From JALCOL01 sp022649665 (GTDB taxonomy: Bacteria > Bacillota > Bacilli > Lactobacillales > Enterococcaceae): a stretch of 64,000 nt of DNA. Below the pieces are notes generated by a model, which did not search any database, had not been told where the DNA came from, and saw only the letters and a program-made list of their open reading frames with translations. The position numbers and the translations under genes are program-made. Below are positions 17,360-25,480 of this stretch, in pieces (position 1 is the first letter of the stretch; the number at the start of each line of letters is the position of its first letter). The stretch is taken from the NCBI GenBank assembly GCA_030372335.1, contig JAUDCW010000003.1. The stretch is one strand, 5' to 3'.

Positions 17360-19807
17360 TCACTCCATTCTCTCTTGAACCGGCGGACGGGTATCAAAGG
17401 CATGGAAGAGTTCTTCAAAGACAGGATGGACTTGAACCACACCTACTCGCCCATACAAGTCTTGCATCAAGCATTGACCGTTTTCCAAATCTCGCAGGCG
17501 TTTTTGATTGCTTTCATCTTCCTGATCCAATCCAAAAAATTCCAAGGTTTTCTTGATTTCATGAATATCGGTGCTGCGAAAAGCAAACTTCAACCCGATA
17601 TTATTTTTTAAACGTTCATCCAATAAATCGTCACTATTTTGCGTGACAAAATAAACACCGGCATTCATGGCCCGACCAGCACGCACGAGTTTATTCGATA
17701 ACGTCTTTCCTTGCGCTACCTGAAGAAAACTCCACGCCTCATCTAAATCTACAATTTTGAAGATTTCTCGGTTGCTATGGATAAAATCCAAGGCAAAAGT
17801 TGAAATAATAATCAGCATCGAAACACTGAGTAATTCCATGGTGGTGTATTCTTCAAAAGTGGACTCTGCATCTGGTAAAACTAAATCCGCCACTTGAATG
17901 ATATTCAACTGTTTATCCAAACTAATCGATTGCGTAATCGAACCATCTGAGAAAAGCAAGTGAGCAAAATCATAATCGGTAAAAGACTCGATATGATCGG
18001 CGATATTTTCCGCGACTGGTGAGCCATCGTTTCGAAGTTCGTTAATGACTTGTAATAGTCCTCGTTGATTACTCTGTGTAACGGTTCGAATGGCCTTGCG
18101 TAAAACGGGAAACTTCTCCCCATCACGGCTAGAAATCCCTGTTAAAAAGGTTAGGATATCAATCGCTAGACTTTCCGAGTCCTTCTTTTTCTTCATAATC
18201 ACATAAGGATCAAGTAAGCCTTGATTTTCTGGTTTACTAGTTAAGTTGAGGATATTGATTTCATCCGCAATTTCTGGCAACGTTTCTTTCCAGCCACCTC
18301 GTTCTCCTTTTGGATCGACAATTACAGCTTGCCCACCGAAAAGGACGGCATAATAAACTAAGAGATTGTTACTAAAGGACTTTCCACCGCCAAGAGAACC
18401 GAGGAAAGCAGCAGCCAAAGCATTGGTTACTGAACCCTTGACTCCTTGTGAAGCCAATGCCGGTTTCAGGTAAACATTACGACCTGTATCCACATTGTAG
18501 CCAAAATAAATGCCTTCTAATTCTCCTAACATTTGGGTAGCGCCAAAACCAAGACCGGCGAGAAAATCAGAGGTAACATACTGAATATAGTCATTCATGT
18601 ATCGTTTACTAGAAGGCAAAAACTCTTCATGTAAGCCCGTCATATCGCCAAAGGGCCGAACTAGTTTCACATTGGTGTCATCATAAAAATCTAATACTTC
18701 ATCACAACGGCGTTTTAGTTCATCTACTGATTCCGCACTCACCCGAACCACATAGCTTAATTTGTACATGGATTCCTTGGACTGATCCAAAGTGGTTTCC
18801 AATTCATCCACTGAATCTAAAGCATCTAAGACATTGGAATTCGTCTCATTGTCGGATTGATAAGCATGGTTGTCTAAATCTTTTAATTCCTTTTTCTTAT
18901 TACGAACAGTAGCGAGTGCCTTTTTGTTAGTGACAATTTCTATATTCATACTCGTATCAATGGGAAATGTGAATTGTTGTTGCTGGTAATAAAAAAGTTC
19001 CGAAGAAGGAAAATCCATCTCTCCCACAATCGTGTTGATTGTCAGGTACGCTACATACGACTCATGATTCTCATGTTCCATGCGTAAGTACCTTGGTTTT
19101 TCTTCAATCAAACAACGACTTGGACGTAATAGGTCATAACGTTTCACTAGGGTTTCTAATTTCAGCTTTTTCTTTGGTAACTGAAATTCATATTCTTCAA
19201 ATGGTGTACCTTTTTCGCCATAAATATGTTCAATCAAATACGTCAGATCACTCGGTGTCACCCGTCTGACTTTAAATCTCCGAGCTAATTTACTTTCCAT
19301 TAGTTTTTCAAGCTTAGTATACCGACGAATTTCTTCATTGGATAAGGAAACAAAATCGCCCATCAAATGATGATTCACCCCATAGATAAATTCTTGAAAC
19401 CCAGAAAAGAAAGATTTCTTGAGACTTTTTAGATTGACTTCTTCATCTGTCGCAATTAGTTTAAAGCCAATAAAAAAGCGATAATCAATCTGACTATCGC
19501 CAATCATAGATACCAATGCATCTGTCTGTAGGTCAATCCGTTGTTTCGCGACTTCTTTGAGTCTACCGGTAATTTCCTTCTTCGATCGCTCTTGTGTGGC
19601 ACGAATACTACTTTCTGTAGCAATTTGTAAGGCATGGATCTTGCCTTCACGATTTTGCGCAATCAATTGGCGAAAGTTATCATGTACTTGATATTTTTGT
19701 TCCGGTGACAAAAAGGAGTAGTTATAAGGCACTAACTCATAGTAAGCAAAACACTCACCTTCTTGGTTAAACACAAGATTGTTTTCGATATACTTAATTG
19801 GGTACAT
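17360..19807 (-). CDS. VirB4/ConE-like conjugation ATPase (Tn916 Orf16-like)
   Basis: This 815-residue motor ATPase powers the mating channel. Walker A is GSLGGGKSFSN near residue 470. The Walker B region is IVDLDEAWSFLQ, and TQNSDDLLDE follows as the sensor segment. The VirB4-type N-terminal domain occupies the first ~400 residues. The start overlaps the tcpE stop by 14 bases, so translation is coupled. Content and length match the Tn916 protein. Confidence 0.93.
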   Translation of the reverse strand: MYPIKYIENNLVFNQEGECFAYYELVPYNYSFLSPEQKYQVHDNFRQLIAQNREGKIHALQIATESSIRATQERSKKEITGRLKEVAKQRIDLQTDALVSMIGDSQIDYRFFIGFKLIATDEEVNLKSLKKSFFSGFQEFIYGVNHHLMGDFVSLSNEEIRRYTKLEKLMESKLARRFKVRRVTPSDLTYLIEHIYGEKGTPFEEYEFQLPKKKLKLETLVKRYDLLRPSRCLIEEKPRYLRMEHENHESYVAYLTINTIVGEMDFPSSELFYYQQQQFTFPIDTSMNIEIVTNKKALATVRNKKKELKDLDNHAYQSDNETNSNVLDALDSVDELETTLDQSKESMYKLSYVVRVSAESVDELKRRCDEVLDFYDDTNVKLVRPFGDMTGLHEEFLPSSKRYMNDYIQYVTSDFLAGLGFGATQMLGELEGIYFGYNVDTGRNVYLKPALASQGVKGSVTNALAAAFLGSLGGGKSFSNNLLVYYAVLFGGQAVIVDPKGERGGWKETLPEIADEINILNLTSKPENQGLLDPYVIMKKKKDSESLAIDILTFLTGISSRDGEKFPVLRKAIRTVTQSNQRGLLQVINELRNDGSPVAENIADHIESFTDYDFAHLLFSDGSITQSISLDKQLNIIQVADLVLPDAESTFEEYTTMELLSVSMLIIISTFALDFIHSNREIFKIVDLDEAWSFLQVAQGKTLSNKLVRAGRAMNAGVYFVTQNSDDLLDERLKNNIGLKFAFRSTDIHEIKKTLEFFGLDQEDESNQKRLRDLENGQCLMQDLYGRVGVVQVHPVFEELFHAFDTRPPVQERME

Positions 19808-20183
19808 AGTTCACACTCCTCACTAAAGTGACAGGCTCGACCCATCGTTTCTTCTGTTCTTTGACTTTCTTTCCTGCAAACGTAACCTTAAACCGCAAGT
19901 GATAACTGATAAAAGACCGTAAAAATCCCAATGGTTTCTTGCCATCAAAAGTCTTTTGGGACATAAACCAAGTAACCGCAACCGGAATGCCTAAGTATTT
20001 TAAAAATGCCCCCTCTATCATAGATAGCGGAGGCACATGGGCAAATACGATGACAAACAGCAAGGACAAAACAAACCAAGCCATCTGGTTAAAGGTCACA
20101 GGAAAAGGCAACTGAAAGTCATTGATTGCGTAAATGACTTTTTCAACTGCCCAAATACTGGTGTAGCTTTTTATTTTTTTCAT
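19794..20183 (-). CDS. tcpE: Conjugal transfer membrane protein TcpE (Tn916 Orf17-like)
   Basis: This 129-residue protein has two central hydrophobic segments (MAWFVLSLLFVIVFAHV and YLGIPVAVTWFMS) and the YHLRFKVTF...W.EPVTL pattern of TcpE. The ATG at 20183 follows GGAGATGAG; the frame extends further upstream without a site. In Tn916 it follows ardA directly. Here a divergent two-gene cargo insert separates them. Confidence 0.88.
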   Translation of the reverse strand: MKKIKSYTSIWAVEKVIYAINDFQLPFPVTFNQMAWFVLSLLFVIVFAHVPPLSMIEGAFLKYLGIPVAVTWFMSQKTFDGKKPLGFLRSFISYHLRFKVTFAGKKVKEQKKRWVEPVTLVRSVNYVPN

Positions 20184-20259
20184 TGACTCATCTCCAAATA
20201 TATTATTATCCATGTTGAAAATTCTGTTATAATTAAAGGCAGTTAGGAGGTAGATCGGT

Positions 20260-20874
20260 TTGAAACAAGAAGAACTTAATCTTAAATTGTATGAGCTATT
20301 ATTGAAAATCCAAAATGAAGCAGATATACTCACAAATGCTGATATCTCAGAATCAGACGCAGAGCTTTATAAGTATATTATTTCTAAAGGATTAGTTCAT
20401 AATTTAAAAATCGAACATTATTACAGCGGTCCAAATATAGATGCTAGTCAGGCAATAATCACAGATAAAGGATATGCCTTTATTGAGCAAATTAGTGAAT
20501 CGAATAAACCTATTAAAATGAATCGTGAGAATCGATATAAGCAACTCCAGATATTTCTCAAACGATTAGATGATCAAGACGATGATTTAAGAACTCCAAA
20601 CAAACGTGTTCGAGAAATTGACTACTACGACTTAATTAAATATGCTATTGATTCAAATTTAGTTAAAGGAATTGCTATTAAATATGCTAGTAACAAACCT
20701 CATCTCTTTTTATCACAATTTGCAAGGGTTACTACAGAAGGATACGACGTATTAGATACCCCCTATCCAAAAAAAGACGCATCCGATACAAGCATTAGTA
20801 ACATCTACAATATCTATGGCGGGGATCAAAAGGGTGCAAGTTTCGGTAGTAATAACACAACTAATAATACTTAA
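20260..20874 (+). CDS. YjcQ-like double winged-helix protein with C-terminal G/N-rich motif (cargo gene A)
   Basis: This 204-residue protein contains two similar ~70-residue modules: YKYIISKGLVHNLKI...ITDKGYAFIE and IKYAIDSNLVKGIAI...VTTEGYDVLD. Each looks like a YjcQ-type winged helix. A linker leads to a C-terminal motif, IYGGDQKGASFGSNNT (about 185-200), shared with the next gene. The TTG start is preceded by AGGAGG; a TATAAT box lies at 20228-20233 with a poor -35. It runs opposite to the transfer operon and has its own terminator, as is usual for ICE cargo. A sensor or receptor role in a defence pair is inference; I know of no named system with this layout. Confidence 0.6.
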   Translation: MKQEELNLKLYELLLKIQNEADILTNADISESDAELYKYIISKGLVHNLKIEHYYSGPNIDASQAIITDKGYAFIEQISESNKPIKMNRENRYKQLQIFLKRLDDQDDDLRTPNKRVREIDYYDLIKYAIDSNLVKGIAIKYASNKPHLFLSQFARVTTEGYDVLDTPYPKKDASDTSISNIYNIYGGDQKGASFGSNNTTNNT

Positions 20875-20889
20875 CAAGAGGAGTTTAGT

Positions 20890-21462
20890 ATGGACTATCT
20901 AACCAAAGAAAAGAAGTTAAATCAACTTTTAAAATTCGTTTATGACGGAACTACTGTTACATCAAACTTATTGGAGCTGTCCCAACAAGAATTCGCATCA
21001 TTATTAGAAAGTGCAACAAATTCTGGCTATATCCGAGGTGCGTCTATAACAAAAACCAAAATGACACCCATAATTTGGACTGACAACGTCGAACTAACAG
21101 AAGCTGGAGCTGAGAAAATTCATCCTTCAGAAAAAAATAATCAGTCGATTCAGACAACAAATACCTTTAACTTTAACTCTTCCGGTGACTATAGAGGAGC
21201 AGCGTTTGGAAACAACAATACTGTCACAAACAGCTGGAATACTTCTCTTGAGGAATTAAAAGAATATATTGATGCTTTACCGCCTGAAGACCAACGAGTA
21301 GGAAAAGAACTTATCGAAATTGTTGAAACAAAAGATTTTAAGCCTAACGTTTTAGAACGATTTTCTGAGTTTCTCGAAAAACATCCAAAAGTTGTTACTT
21401 TAGCTGGTAACGCAATTGTTTGGGCACTTTCTAACACTGATAAACTCCCATTAATAAATTGA
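20890..21462 (+). CDS. Partner protein with winged helix, G/N-rich motif and C-terminal helical domain (cargo gene B)
   Basis: This 190-residue protein has a single YjcQ-like module (about 1-78, GYIRGASI...VELTEAGAEKI). The motif FNSSGDYRGAAFGNNNT (about 95-111), shared with gene A, follows. The C-terminal helical domain of ~75 residues (LEELKEYIDALPPEDQRVG...LEKHPKVVTLAGNAIVWAL) is mildly hydrophobic near its end. GAGGAG precedes the ATG, and the gap to gene A is 15 bases, so they form an operon. The C-terminal domain could be an effector, possibly membrane-acting, but this is speculation. Confidence 0.6.
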   Translation: MDYLTKEKKLNQLLKFVYDGTTVTSNLLELSQQEFASLLESATNSGYIRGASITKTKMTPIIWTDNVELTEAGAEKIHPSEKNNQSIQTTNTFNFNSSGDYRGAAFGNNNTVTNSWNTSLEELKEYIDALPPEDQRVGKELIEIVETKDFKPNVLERFSEFLEKHPKVVTLAGNAIVWALSNTDKLPLIN

Positions 21463-21495
21463 GATATACGCCATTCAAATTGAATGGCGTATATC
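21463..21495. terminator. Bidirectional terminator between cargo pair and ardA
   Basis: A 16-base perfect inverted repeat (GATATACGCCATTCAA and its complement) sits between two convergent genes. Confidence 0.8.
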
Positions 21496-21496
21496 T

Positions 21497-22000
21497 TTAT
21501 ATTGCATACTCAAAAACTCCACGACTCGTAACCAAATAGTTGCCTCCAATCTCCAAGTCTCTACCACACGCATCAAAATCAATATACGTCTTCAAATGTT
21601 CCGGTACTTCTCCAAAATCACCAGCTTCCACAATCAAGTAATACGCTACATCACTCATATCATTACAATCGGGATAACAAATAATATCATCCACATGCTC
21701 CACCATCTCCTCAAAAGAATTGAAAAAAGCGTGTTGAATCTCTAAAGCAACCTCACCAATCGGCGTTCCTTCTAATTCCTCTGCTAAACCACACAACCGA
21801 TTAATTTCCTCAATTGGTGTATACTCATCAATCTCAAAAGGCAGTTCATAATCATGAATCGCATATTCTTCATATTCGTCATTTAATCCAATCCGTTCTT
21901 TTACTTCATCAAAATCGACAGGTGGGGTAAACCACGCCCCCACCAACTCCCCTTCATTGTATTTTCCAAGGTTCGCAATATATACTCGCATCTGTTCCAT
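21497..22000 (-). CDS. ardA: Antirestriction protein ArdA (Tn916 Orf18-like)
   Basis: This acidic 167-residue DNA mimic protects the incoming ICE from type I restriction enzymes. Recognisable blocks are RVYIANLGKYNEGELVGAWF, EYAIHDYELPF and EINRLCGLAEEL, with many Asp/Glu throughout. The ATG follows AGGGGG. It lies at the normal orf18 position, between tcpD and tcpE. Confidence 0.95.
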   Translation of the reverse strand: MEQMRVYIANLGKYNEGELVGAWFTPPVDFDEVKERIGLNDEYEEYAIHDYELPFEIDEYTPIEEINRLCGLAEELEGTPIGEVALEIQHAFFNSFEEMVEHVDDIICYPDCNDMSDVAYYLIVEAGDFGEVPEHLKTYIDFDACGRDLEIGGNYLVTSRGVFEYAI

Positions 22001-22011
22001 AGTGATTCCCC

Positions 22012-22233
22012 CTAAGCTCCGACAATTCGGTTAAACAAATTGAGTAAGACATCTTTCACACCAGAAGCATTAAAGACTAGACCGACCGCAATCAAGGCAA
22101 TCACCAAAAAGCCAATCAATTTGGAAAACTCACGCTTAAATCCTAAAAATAAACCAATGACCACAATTGCCAGTAAGACTAACGATTGCGCGTTAGTTAA
22201 AAACCATTGATATAAATTTTGTCCGAAATTCAT
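22012..22233 (-). CDS. tcpD: Conjugation membrane protein TcpD (Tn916 Orf19-like)
   Basis: This 73-residue protein starts MNFGQNLYQWF and has two hydrophobic helices (LVLLAIVVIGLFLGF and LIGFLVIALIAVGLVF). It is a small subunit of the mating channel. The ATG at 22233 lies four bases after the stop of the upstream microprotein gene. Size and context match TcpD. Confidence 0.85.
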   Translation of the reverse strand: MNFGQNLYQWFLTNAQSLVLLAIVVIGLFLGFKREFSKLIGFLVIALIAVGLVFNASGVKDVLLNLFNRIVGA

Positions 22234-22237
22234 CTCG

Positions 22238-22357
22238 TCACTTTCCTTTCTTTTCCATTGCTCGGTCTGCCGCTGCACTTGCATTCATCAAGCACATCAC
22301 AGTAACACCGAGCATACTGCCACCAAACACCAATAACATATCTTTTACAATTCCCAT
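22238..22357 (-). CDS. DUF3789-like 39-residue membrane microprotein
   Basis: An AGAGGA site precedes an ATG opening a 39-residue frame (MGIVKDMLLVFGGSMLGV...MCLMNASAAADRAMEKKGK). It has one hydrophobic helix, the G-S-M-L-G-V-x-V-M pattern of DUF3789 proteins, and a charged tail. It sits between mobT and tcpD with four bases to tcpD, clearly within the transfer operon. A second family member is at 3,929-4,036. An ATG six bases upstream (22363) is an alternative start. Confidence 0.75.
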   Translation of the reverse strand: MGIVKDMLLVFGGSMLGVTVMCLMNASAAADRAMEKKGK

Positions 22358-22371
22358 GACCATTCCTCTTT

Positions 22372-23556
22372 TCATACAATCAAGTTTTCAATTGCCATAC
22401 TTTGTTGCTCCAAAATCTTTTTATGTCGGTCTGATAATCGTGCATTCTGTACCATATCCTGGATATAGGTTGTCTGATTCATCCGATCTAACTCCTTAGC
22501 CATTTTCCACGTAGGGGCAACTTGTCGGCCTAACCAATTTAAGGTTCTTTCAATGGTATACGGTTTGGGTTCAGAAGTGAGTTGAATCTCTTTTCGATTC
22601 CGTCCAATAAAACGACCCCATTGTTCATTTAAGGGCCAATTGGTTCGCCGTTTTCCTTCCACTTTATCCGCAAATCTCAAATAACGATTGATAATGGAAA
22701 ACGTGGTACTCTCAATGCTACGACCTTTTAACAAATCTTGAATCGCATGATAAGCACGGTCATTTTTCAGTCGAATCTCGAAACGATTTTTCGTTTCGGT
22801 CTGATCTAATGGAATTCCTAACTTGATATATTGTTCATAATCTTTTTCGTACAAACAGAAGTAAACCTCACTTTTGAGACTGCCGATATATAAGGTATTG
22901 CCCATGTCATCCTTTTCGTCAGCTTTTAAAAGTTCCCCGGAACGATAACTTTTAAAGGTACGAAACAAGGAGATACATTCTTCCTTCTGACATTTTTTCG
23001 TTAACTCAGGAATATCCAATAAGCCCACTCGATCATTGATTGCTAAATCCAACCGTTTCATCATGCCACCGGCCTTTAGACAATCTTCGAAAAAATCGTA
23101 CCAGCTACGTTTTTGAGCGAGTAAAAAGGTTTCAAACTGTCGACAACCACGACCCTTTAATTCCAAAAGAACGCCTTTATCTTCTTCATGAGACAACATC
23201 ACCACAATATCTCCCATGGCATATTGTTCTTGATAGGAGTAAAAGGCGTAATCTTCATGAAGCATATACTCAAATTTCAAATGAAGAATCTGTTGGATAA
23301 TTTTTCGTGCATCCGTTGTGGGGAAACGAATCCTTACATAGTCAAACAGTAATGTCAAAGGCAAATCGGGATTGAAACTTTCCAGTTGGTCAAAAATTTT
23401 TCTCATGGTCTTTGCAGAAGCAGTTACACCACCATTTTCTATCTGGTTTAAGTACGGACGACTAAGCCCGCAAGCCGTAGCCAATTTATTTTGTGAAACG
23501 CCATATTCGTTGCGTCGGTCTTTTAATAACCGATAATCTAAATTTCGTTGTGCCAA
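22372..23556 (-). CDS. mobT: Relaxase MobT (Tn916 Orf20-like, Rep_trans family)
   Basis: This 394-residue protein nicks oriT and pilots the transferred strand. An N-terminal XRE-type helix-turn-helix (GVSQNKLATACGLSRPYLNQIENG, cited in part) is followed by the Rep_trans nuclease domain. Conserved blocks include DLAINDRVGLLDI, TLYIGSLKSEVYFCLYEKD and NRFEIRLKND, typical of MobT and rolling-circle initiators. The upstream intergenic region holds the oriT core. Length and position match Tn916. Confidence 0.95.
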   Translation of the reverse strand: MAQRNLDYRLLKDRRNEYGVSQNKLATACGLSRPYLNQIENGGVTASAKTMRKIFDQLESFNPDLPLTLLFDYVRIRFPTTDARKIIQQILHLKFEYMLHEDYAFYSYQEQYAMGDIVVMLSHEEDKGVLLELKGRGCRQFETFLLAQKRSWYDFFEDCLKAGGMMKRLDLAINDRVGLLDIPELTKKCQKEECISLFRTFKSYRSGELLKADEKDDMGNTLYIGSLKSEVYFCLYEKDYEQYIKLGIPLDQTETKNRFEIRLKNDRAYHAIQDLLKGRSIESTTFSIINRYLRFADKVEGKRRTNWPLNEQWGRFIGRNRKEIQLTSEPKPYTIERTLNWLGRQVAPTWKMAKELDRMNQTTYIQDMVQNARLSDRHKKILEQQSMAIENLIV

Positions 23557-23679
23557 GTTCTCACCTCCAAATTCAAGGTGTTAACTTTTTCAAATGAGTT
23601 AACACCTATACAAATCACTTAATATCCTTGCTACACCAGTAATTCTTAATGGTTGTTTGCTTATTTTTTGTGTTTTTGT

Positions 23680-23703
23680 ACCCCCCTGTTAGATACGGGG
23701 GGT
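23680..23703 (-). other. oriT: oriT core (Tn916/ICEBs1 type)
   Basis: On the minus strand ACCCCCC-GTATCTAACA-GGGGGGT forms a 7-base stem around a 10-base loop. From memory this matches the Tn916 nick region and is close to ICEBs1. It lies just upstream of mobT, the standard position. Confidence 0.85.
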
Positions 23704-23811
23704 GAGACATCACGGCCGGCTAACGCCGTCCATGAACAGGCACAGCACCACGGAGGATTTCTGCTTCGCAAATCCCCCGCGGTCAGCGCCTATCAGTGTT
23801 TTATTTGGTTG
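23704..23811. other. GC-rich non-coding part of the oriT region
   Basis: In contrast to its surroundings it is GC-rich, with small dyads (GGCCGGC..GCC; GGATTT..AAATCC). It may hold further MobT contact sites or strand-specific structures, but no individual site is identified. Confidence 0.45.
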
Positions 23812-24102
23812 TTACTCCGCAGTAATACCCTCAATTTCCAATTCTGCTTTTATCTCAAACAAGTATTGGCGGATATCCGGTTCTTTGGCAAGGTCCGCAA
23901 TCCGTTCGAATTCACTGATAACCTGATTCAACTCAATTCGAGCATCGGTTTCCTCGTCCATTACATATGAATCACCAGGGACCTTCACCCCATTTTTTCG
24001 AATATCAAAATTGAGCCGGTACAGTTCTTCTTCCAGTTCCGGATCTGACTGAATCTTGCCAATCACCCAGTAGATTTCTCCAATCAACTCATCATAAATC
24101 AT
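23812..24102 (-). CDS. Acidic 96-residue protein, unknown, coupled to the methyltransferase
   Basis: This small acidic helical protein (MIYDELIGEIYWVIGKIQSD...YLFEIKAELEIEG) has no recognised domain. Its AAAGGAGG site and ATG lie within the 3' end of the methyltransferase gene (11-base overlap), so it is translated from the same message. A helper of the methyltransferase or an antirestriction DNA mimic are both conceivable; neither is shown. Confidence 0.6.
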   Translation of the reverse strand: MIYDELIGEIYWVIGKIQSDPELEEELYRLNFDIRKNGVKVPGDSYVMDEETDARIELNQVISEFERIADLAKEPDIRQYLFEIKAELEIEGITAE

Positions 24103-25234
24103 CTAGTTTTACCTCCTTTAATCTTCTGGCAATATCAAAAATGACCGGAACTGTTACTGAGTTTCCGGCCTGCTTATATAACTGACTATCTGAATTGACT
24201 TGAGAAGCTCGGTCAAAAGCCCAATCGGGAAACCCTTGAAGTCGCCAGCACTCCCTAGGTGTTAACTTCCGAATCTGATACTGATCTGTGACGACCGCTT
24301 GTTGGTCTCCTGTTAGTAAGGTATGCACACTTTGTTTTCCCAGACGACCTCGACGACTTGTGGAATTAGGAAAAGCCAAGTTCACACTGTCCCCTGGCTT
24401 CACCTCTTGATATTCTGTTCCATTTTTGCGAATCATGATTTTTGTTCCACCTTGTTTCGTTGACAAGGTGGGGGCAGTTCCAGTTACCTCATAAACACGA
24501 TTGCCTTGTTCAAAATTTCCTGATAACATACCGGCTATAGAAATTCCATCCTTTACCGGCAATGCGATTTTGATTCCTTCATTACCGGTTAAGGTTGGGG
24601 CAACCCCATCTGAACCATAGACTTGGCCACCCATTCCTCGATTGGAAGGATTGATATTTAACAAGTTTCGGATGTTTTGATCAGATGTTGGAGACGATCC
24701 AATGATAGGAAATACTTGTTCGGTACGTGCGTCTCGAGAATGTCCGATAAGGAAGACCCGCTCACGGCTTTGGGGAACGTAGGCCTTTGAGTTAAGCACT
24801 TGCCATTCCACATCATACCCCAATCCATCCAACGTTCGGAGGATCGTCTCGAACGTAGCCCCTCCTTCGTGATTGAGCAATCCCCGGACGTTCTCAAGGA
24901 ATAAAAGCTTAGGTTGGAGAAGAGTGGCAAACCGAGCGATTTCAAAGAATAAAGTACCTCGAGTATCGGAAAATCCTTGCCGCTTTCCCGCAATTGAAAA
25001 AGCTTGGCACGGAAATCCGCCGCAAAGGATATCCACTGGTCCGAGGGATTGAACAAACTCGTCTGATACACTTGTGATGTCATGCATTTCCACCTCCTTC
25101 CTTGTATCATGGATTGCCTTATAACTCCTCCGAGCAAATTTATCAATTTCACAAAAGCCGATACACTGGTGACCCGCTTGTTCCATACCTAAGCGAAAGC
25201 CACCAATCCCAGCGAATAAATCTAAAAATGTCAT
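24092..25234 (-). CDS. dcm: DNA (cytosine-5-)methyltransferase, orphan
   Basis: This 380-residue C5 methyltransferase has motif I FLDLFAGIGGFRLG, motif IV GGFPCQAFSIAG with the catalytic Cys near residue 76, motif VI FLENVRGL and motif VIII PQSRERVF. A target-recognition region covers about 185-320, and motif X (QAGNSV) lies near the end. No restriction endonuclease gene accompanies it. An orphan methyltransferase on an ICE commonly protects the element from host restriction, complementing ArdA. The target sequence cannot be read. It sits between the zeta module and oriT, where Tn916 has no gene. Confidence 0.93.
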   Translation of the reverse strand: MTFLDLFAGIGGFRLGMEQAGHQCIGFCEIDKFARRSYKAIHDTRKEVEMHDITSVSDEFVQSLGPVDILCGGFPCQAFSIAGKRQGFSDTRGTLFFEIARFATLLQPKLLFLENVRGLLNHEGGATFETILRTLDGLGYDVEWQVLNSKAYVPQSRERVFLIGHSRDARTEQVFPIIGSSPTSDQNIRNLLNINPSNRGMGGQVYGSDGVAPTLTGNEGIKIALPVKDGISIAGMLSGNFEQGNRVYEVTGTAPTLSTKQGGTKIMIRKNGTEYQEVKPGDSVNLAFPNSTSRRGRLGKQSVHTLLTGDQQAVVTDQYQIRKLTPRECWRLQGFPDWAFDRASQVNSDSQLYKQAGNSVTVPVIFDIARRLKEVKLDDL

Positions 25235-25257
25235 AAATCACCTCATTCATTGCAAAG

Positions 25258-25291
25258 AAAAAAGCCAAGAACATTTTTGCTCTTGGCTCTT
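25258..25291 (-). terminator. Terminator after the zeta-toxin module
   Basis: On the minus strand GCCAAGAGC and GTTCTTGGC flank a short loop and are followed by TTTTTT. Confidence 0.8.
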
Positions 25292-25312
25292 AAAACTATT
25301 TCAATTTCAAAT

Positions 25313-25480
25313 TTATTTTTCTTTATCCAAACCAATCAATTCTCGTTGTTTCCGATTGGATTCATCTGCTACAAATTTAAAGACTGTCTTCAGCTCTTTC
25401 GCAGAGGCATTCTTTTGTAGTGTAGAAAAGTTACGGTTATACTTCTCCATAATTTCTTCAACTTTTTCTTTCTCAGTCAT
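25313..25480 (-). CDS. 55-residue charged protein overlapping the zeta-toxin gene; possible antitoxin
   Basis: The frame starts MTEKEKVEEIMEKYNRNF and ends LIGLDKEK. It is highly charged and probably all-helical. GGAGGAAGAG precedes the ATG, and the start overlaps the toxin stop by eight bases, implying coupled translation. Neutralising epsilon-type antitoxins usually precede zeta and are helical bundles of ~90 residues. This partner is shorter and follows the toxin, so the antitoxin role is an inference from context. Confidence 0.6.
   Translation of the reverse strand: MTEKEKVEEIMEKYNRNFSTLQKNASAKELKTVFKFVADESNRKQRELIGLDKEK

Noticed and set aside
20215..20233. TTGAAA at 20215 as -35 for the cargo pair
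   Set aside because: Only seven bases separate it from TATAAT, too short for a sigma-A promoter.
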